In this document: positions 63,313-64,000 of the stretch, one piece after another
Layout: the number at the start of each line of letters is the position of its first letter
How positions within the stretch are numbered: the first letter of the stretch is position 1
Source of the DNA: Bacteroidales bacterium
Lineage (GTDB): Bacteria; Bacteroidota; Bacteroidia; Bacteroidales; P3
Direction: 5' to 3'
Assembly (NCBI GenBank): GCA_024400495.1
Contig: JAKSMR010000004.1
Coordinates: forward strand, 1-64,000
DNA length: 64,000 nt
Position numbers and translations under genes: made by a program
The notes under the pieces: model-generated
Database searches by the model: none
What the model was told of the DNA's origin: nothing
What the model saw: the letters and a program-made list of their open reading frames with translations, nothing else

Positions 63313-64000
63313 TTAGTACATGCCGCCCATGCCGCCCATGCCGGGGTTAGCGGGCATAGCAGGTTCGGGTTCTTTGATGTCGCACAGCACACACTCGGTG
63401 GTGAGGAGCATGCCAGCGATGGAAGCTGCGTTCTCCAGAGCTACGCGGGTAACCTTGGCGGGGTCGATGACGCCGGAAGCCAGCAGGTTCTCGAACTTCT
63501 CGGTGCGGGCGTTGTAGCCGTAGTCGCCCTTGCCGTTGCGTACCTCGTTCACGATCACGCTGCCTTCGAGGCCTGCGTTCTCAACGATCATGCGGAGGGG
63601 CTCTTCGATAGCGCGGCGGATGATGTCCACGCCGAGTTTCTCTTCAGCGTTCTCAGCCTCAACGGTGTCGAGCTTCTCGGCAGCGCGGATGAGGGCGGTG
63701 CCGCCACCGGGGATGATACCTTCTTCGATAGCTGCACGGGTAGCATGGAGGGCGTCGTCGAAGCGGTCCTTCTTCTCCTTCATCTCTACCTCAGAGGCAG
63801 CGCCGACGTAGATCACTGCTACGCCGCCAGCCATCTTGGCCAAGCGCTCCTGCAGTTTCTCGCGGTCGTAGTCGGAAGTGGTCTTCTCGATCTGGGCTTT
63901 GATCTGGGCCACGCGAGCCTTGATAGCCTCGGGATCGCCAGCGCCGTTCACGATGGTGGTGTTGTCCTTGTCGATGGTGATCTTCTCGCAGGTGCCGAGC
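63313..64000 (-). CDS. groL: chaperonin GroEL, C-terminal part (cut by the window edge)
   Basis: The frame enters from the right edge and runs to the stop at 63313; about 229 C-terminal residues of roughly 545 are present. It covers the end of the apical domain, the intermediate and the equatorial domain: [17 protein letters not shown], the ATP-site loop with [20 protein letters not shown], and the GGM-rich tail (GMGGMGGMY). The tail is the usual flexible C-terminus lining the cavity. groES would be further right, upstream of groL. Confidence 0.96.
   Translation of the reverse strand, partial: LGTCEKITIDKDNTTIVNGAGDPEAIKARVAQIKAQIEKTTSDYDREKLQERLAKMAGGVAVIYVGAASEVEMKEKKDRFDDALHATRAAIEEGIIPGGGTALIRAAEKLDTVEAENAEEKLGVDIIRRAIEEPLRMIVENAGLEGSVIVNEVRNGKGDYGYNARTEKFENLLASGVIDPAKVTRVALENAASIAGMLLTTECVLCDIKEPEPAMPANPGMGGMGGMY

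Overview
The window comes from a Bacteroidota chromosome, most likely an anaerobic, amino-acid-fermenting member of the Bacteroidales. Three things point there. Promoters have the Bacteroidota -7 box TAnnTTTG with TTG/TTTG about 19 bp upstream, and start codons lack clear Shine-Dalgarno sites. Secreted proteins carry type IX secretion sorting domains of both A and B type. The gene content (Rnf complex, RprX-like kinase, DUF4249 lipoprotein, carboxypeptidase-regulatory-like TonB receptor, COX24-like mini-protein beside HU and RNase G) is typical of the group. The lysine 5,6-aminomutase, butyryl-CoA dehydrogenase/Etf, ornithine carbamoyltransferase/carbamate kinase and methionine gamma-lyase genes suggest energy from lysine, arginine and methionine, as in Porphyromonas or Odoribacter relatives. 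I cannot fix the genus.

Layout. 0-5 kb: sensor kinase without a neighbouring regulator, then pyrG-mtnN-luxS. 5-9 kb: tRNA-Arg, CPBP protease, HU, a 30-residue COX24-like protein and RNase G. 9-12.5 kb: kamD-kamE-ctfB for lysine fermentation. 12.6-18.4 kb: surface cluster of an outer-membrane barrel, a 1279-residue family-2 glycosidase whose two catalytic glutamates are gone, and a DUF4249 lipoprotein. 18.5-19.7 kb: an AT-rich cassette bounded by 22/23-bp inverted repeats and an 8-bp direct repeat, carrying a phosphoribosyltransferase-like gene. Then trigger factor. 21.6-29.4 kb (minus strand): fimbrial-anchor-like lipoprotein, barrel, cysteine-repeat T9SS type A protein, type B sorted giant, small secreted protein. 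29.5-34.3 kb: rnfBCDGE without rnfA.

35-43.9 kb: SPOR protein, two tandem-repeat arrays, tRNA-Met, hemW, anmK, then ridA-bcd-etfB-etfA and a DASS carboxylate transporter. 43.9-50.5 kb (minus): arcB, an unknown 146-residue protein, arcC, an M16 homologue without the zinc motif, and a TonB-dependent receptor. 50.9-58.7 kb: two secreted proteins, nitroreductase, mtaB, a secreted DUF4348-like protein, a PurF-type enzyme with Ser in place of the Ntn cysteine, and a repeat-rich exported protein. 59-64 kb: an 86-bp duplication, elbB, methionine gamma-lyase, an RsmI-type methyltransferase, a SIMPL protein and the 3' part of groEL.

How the genes fit together: KamDE isomerises lysine, the CoA-transferase and Bcd/EtfAB finish the route to butyrate, and Rnf couples ferredoxin:NAD+ oxidoreduction to an ion gradient. 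ArcB/ArcC can make ATP from citrulline. MtnN and LuxS recycle S-adenosylhomocysteine and make the AI-2 precursor. The most unusual item is the 1.15-kb inverted-repeat cassette. Next come the pseudo-beta-galactosidase, the Rnf operon lacking rnfA, and the Cys-less PurF. No search or folding program was run; family calls rest on motifs read from the sequence.
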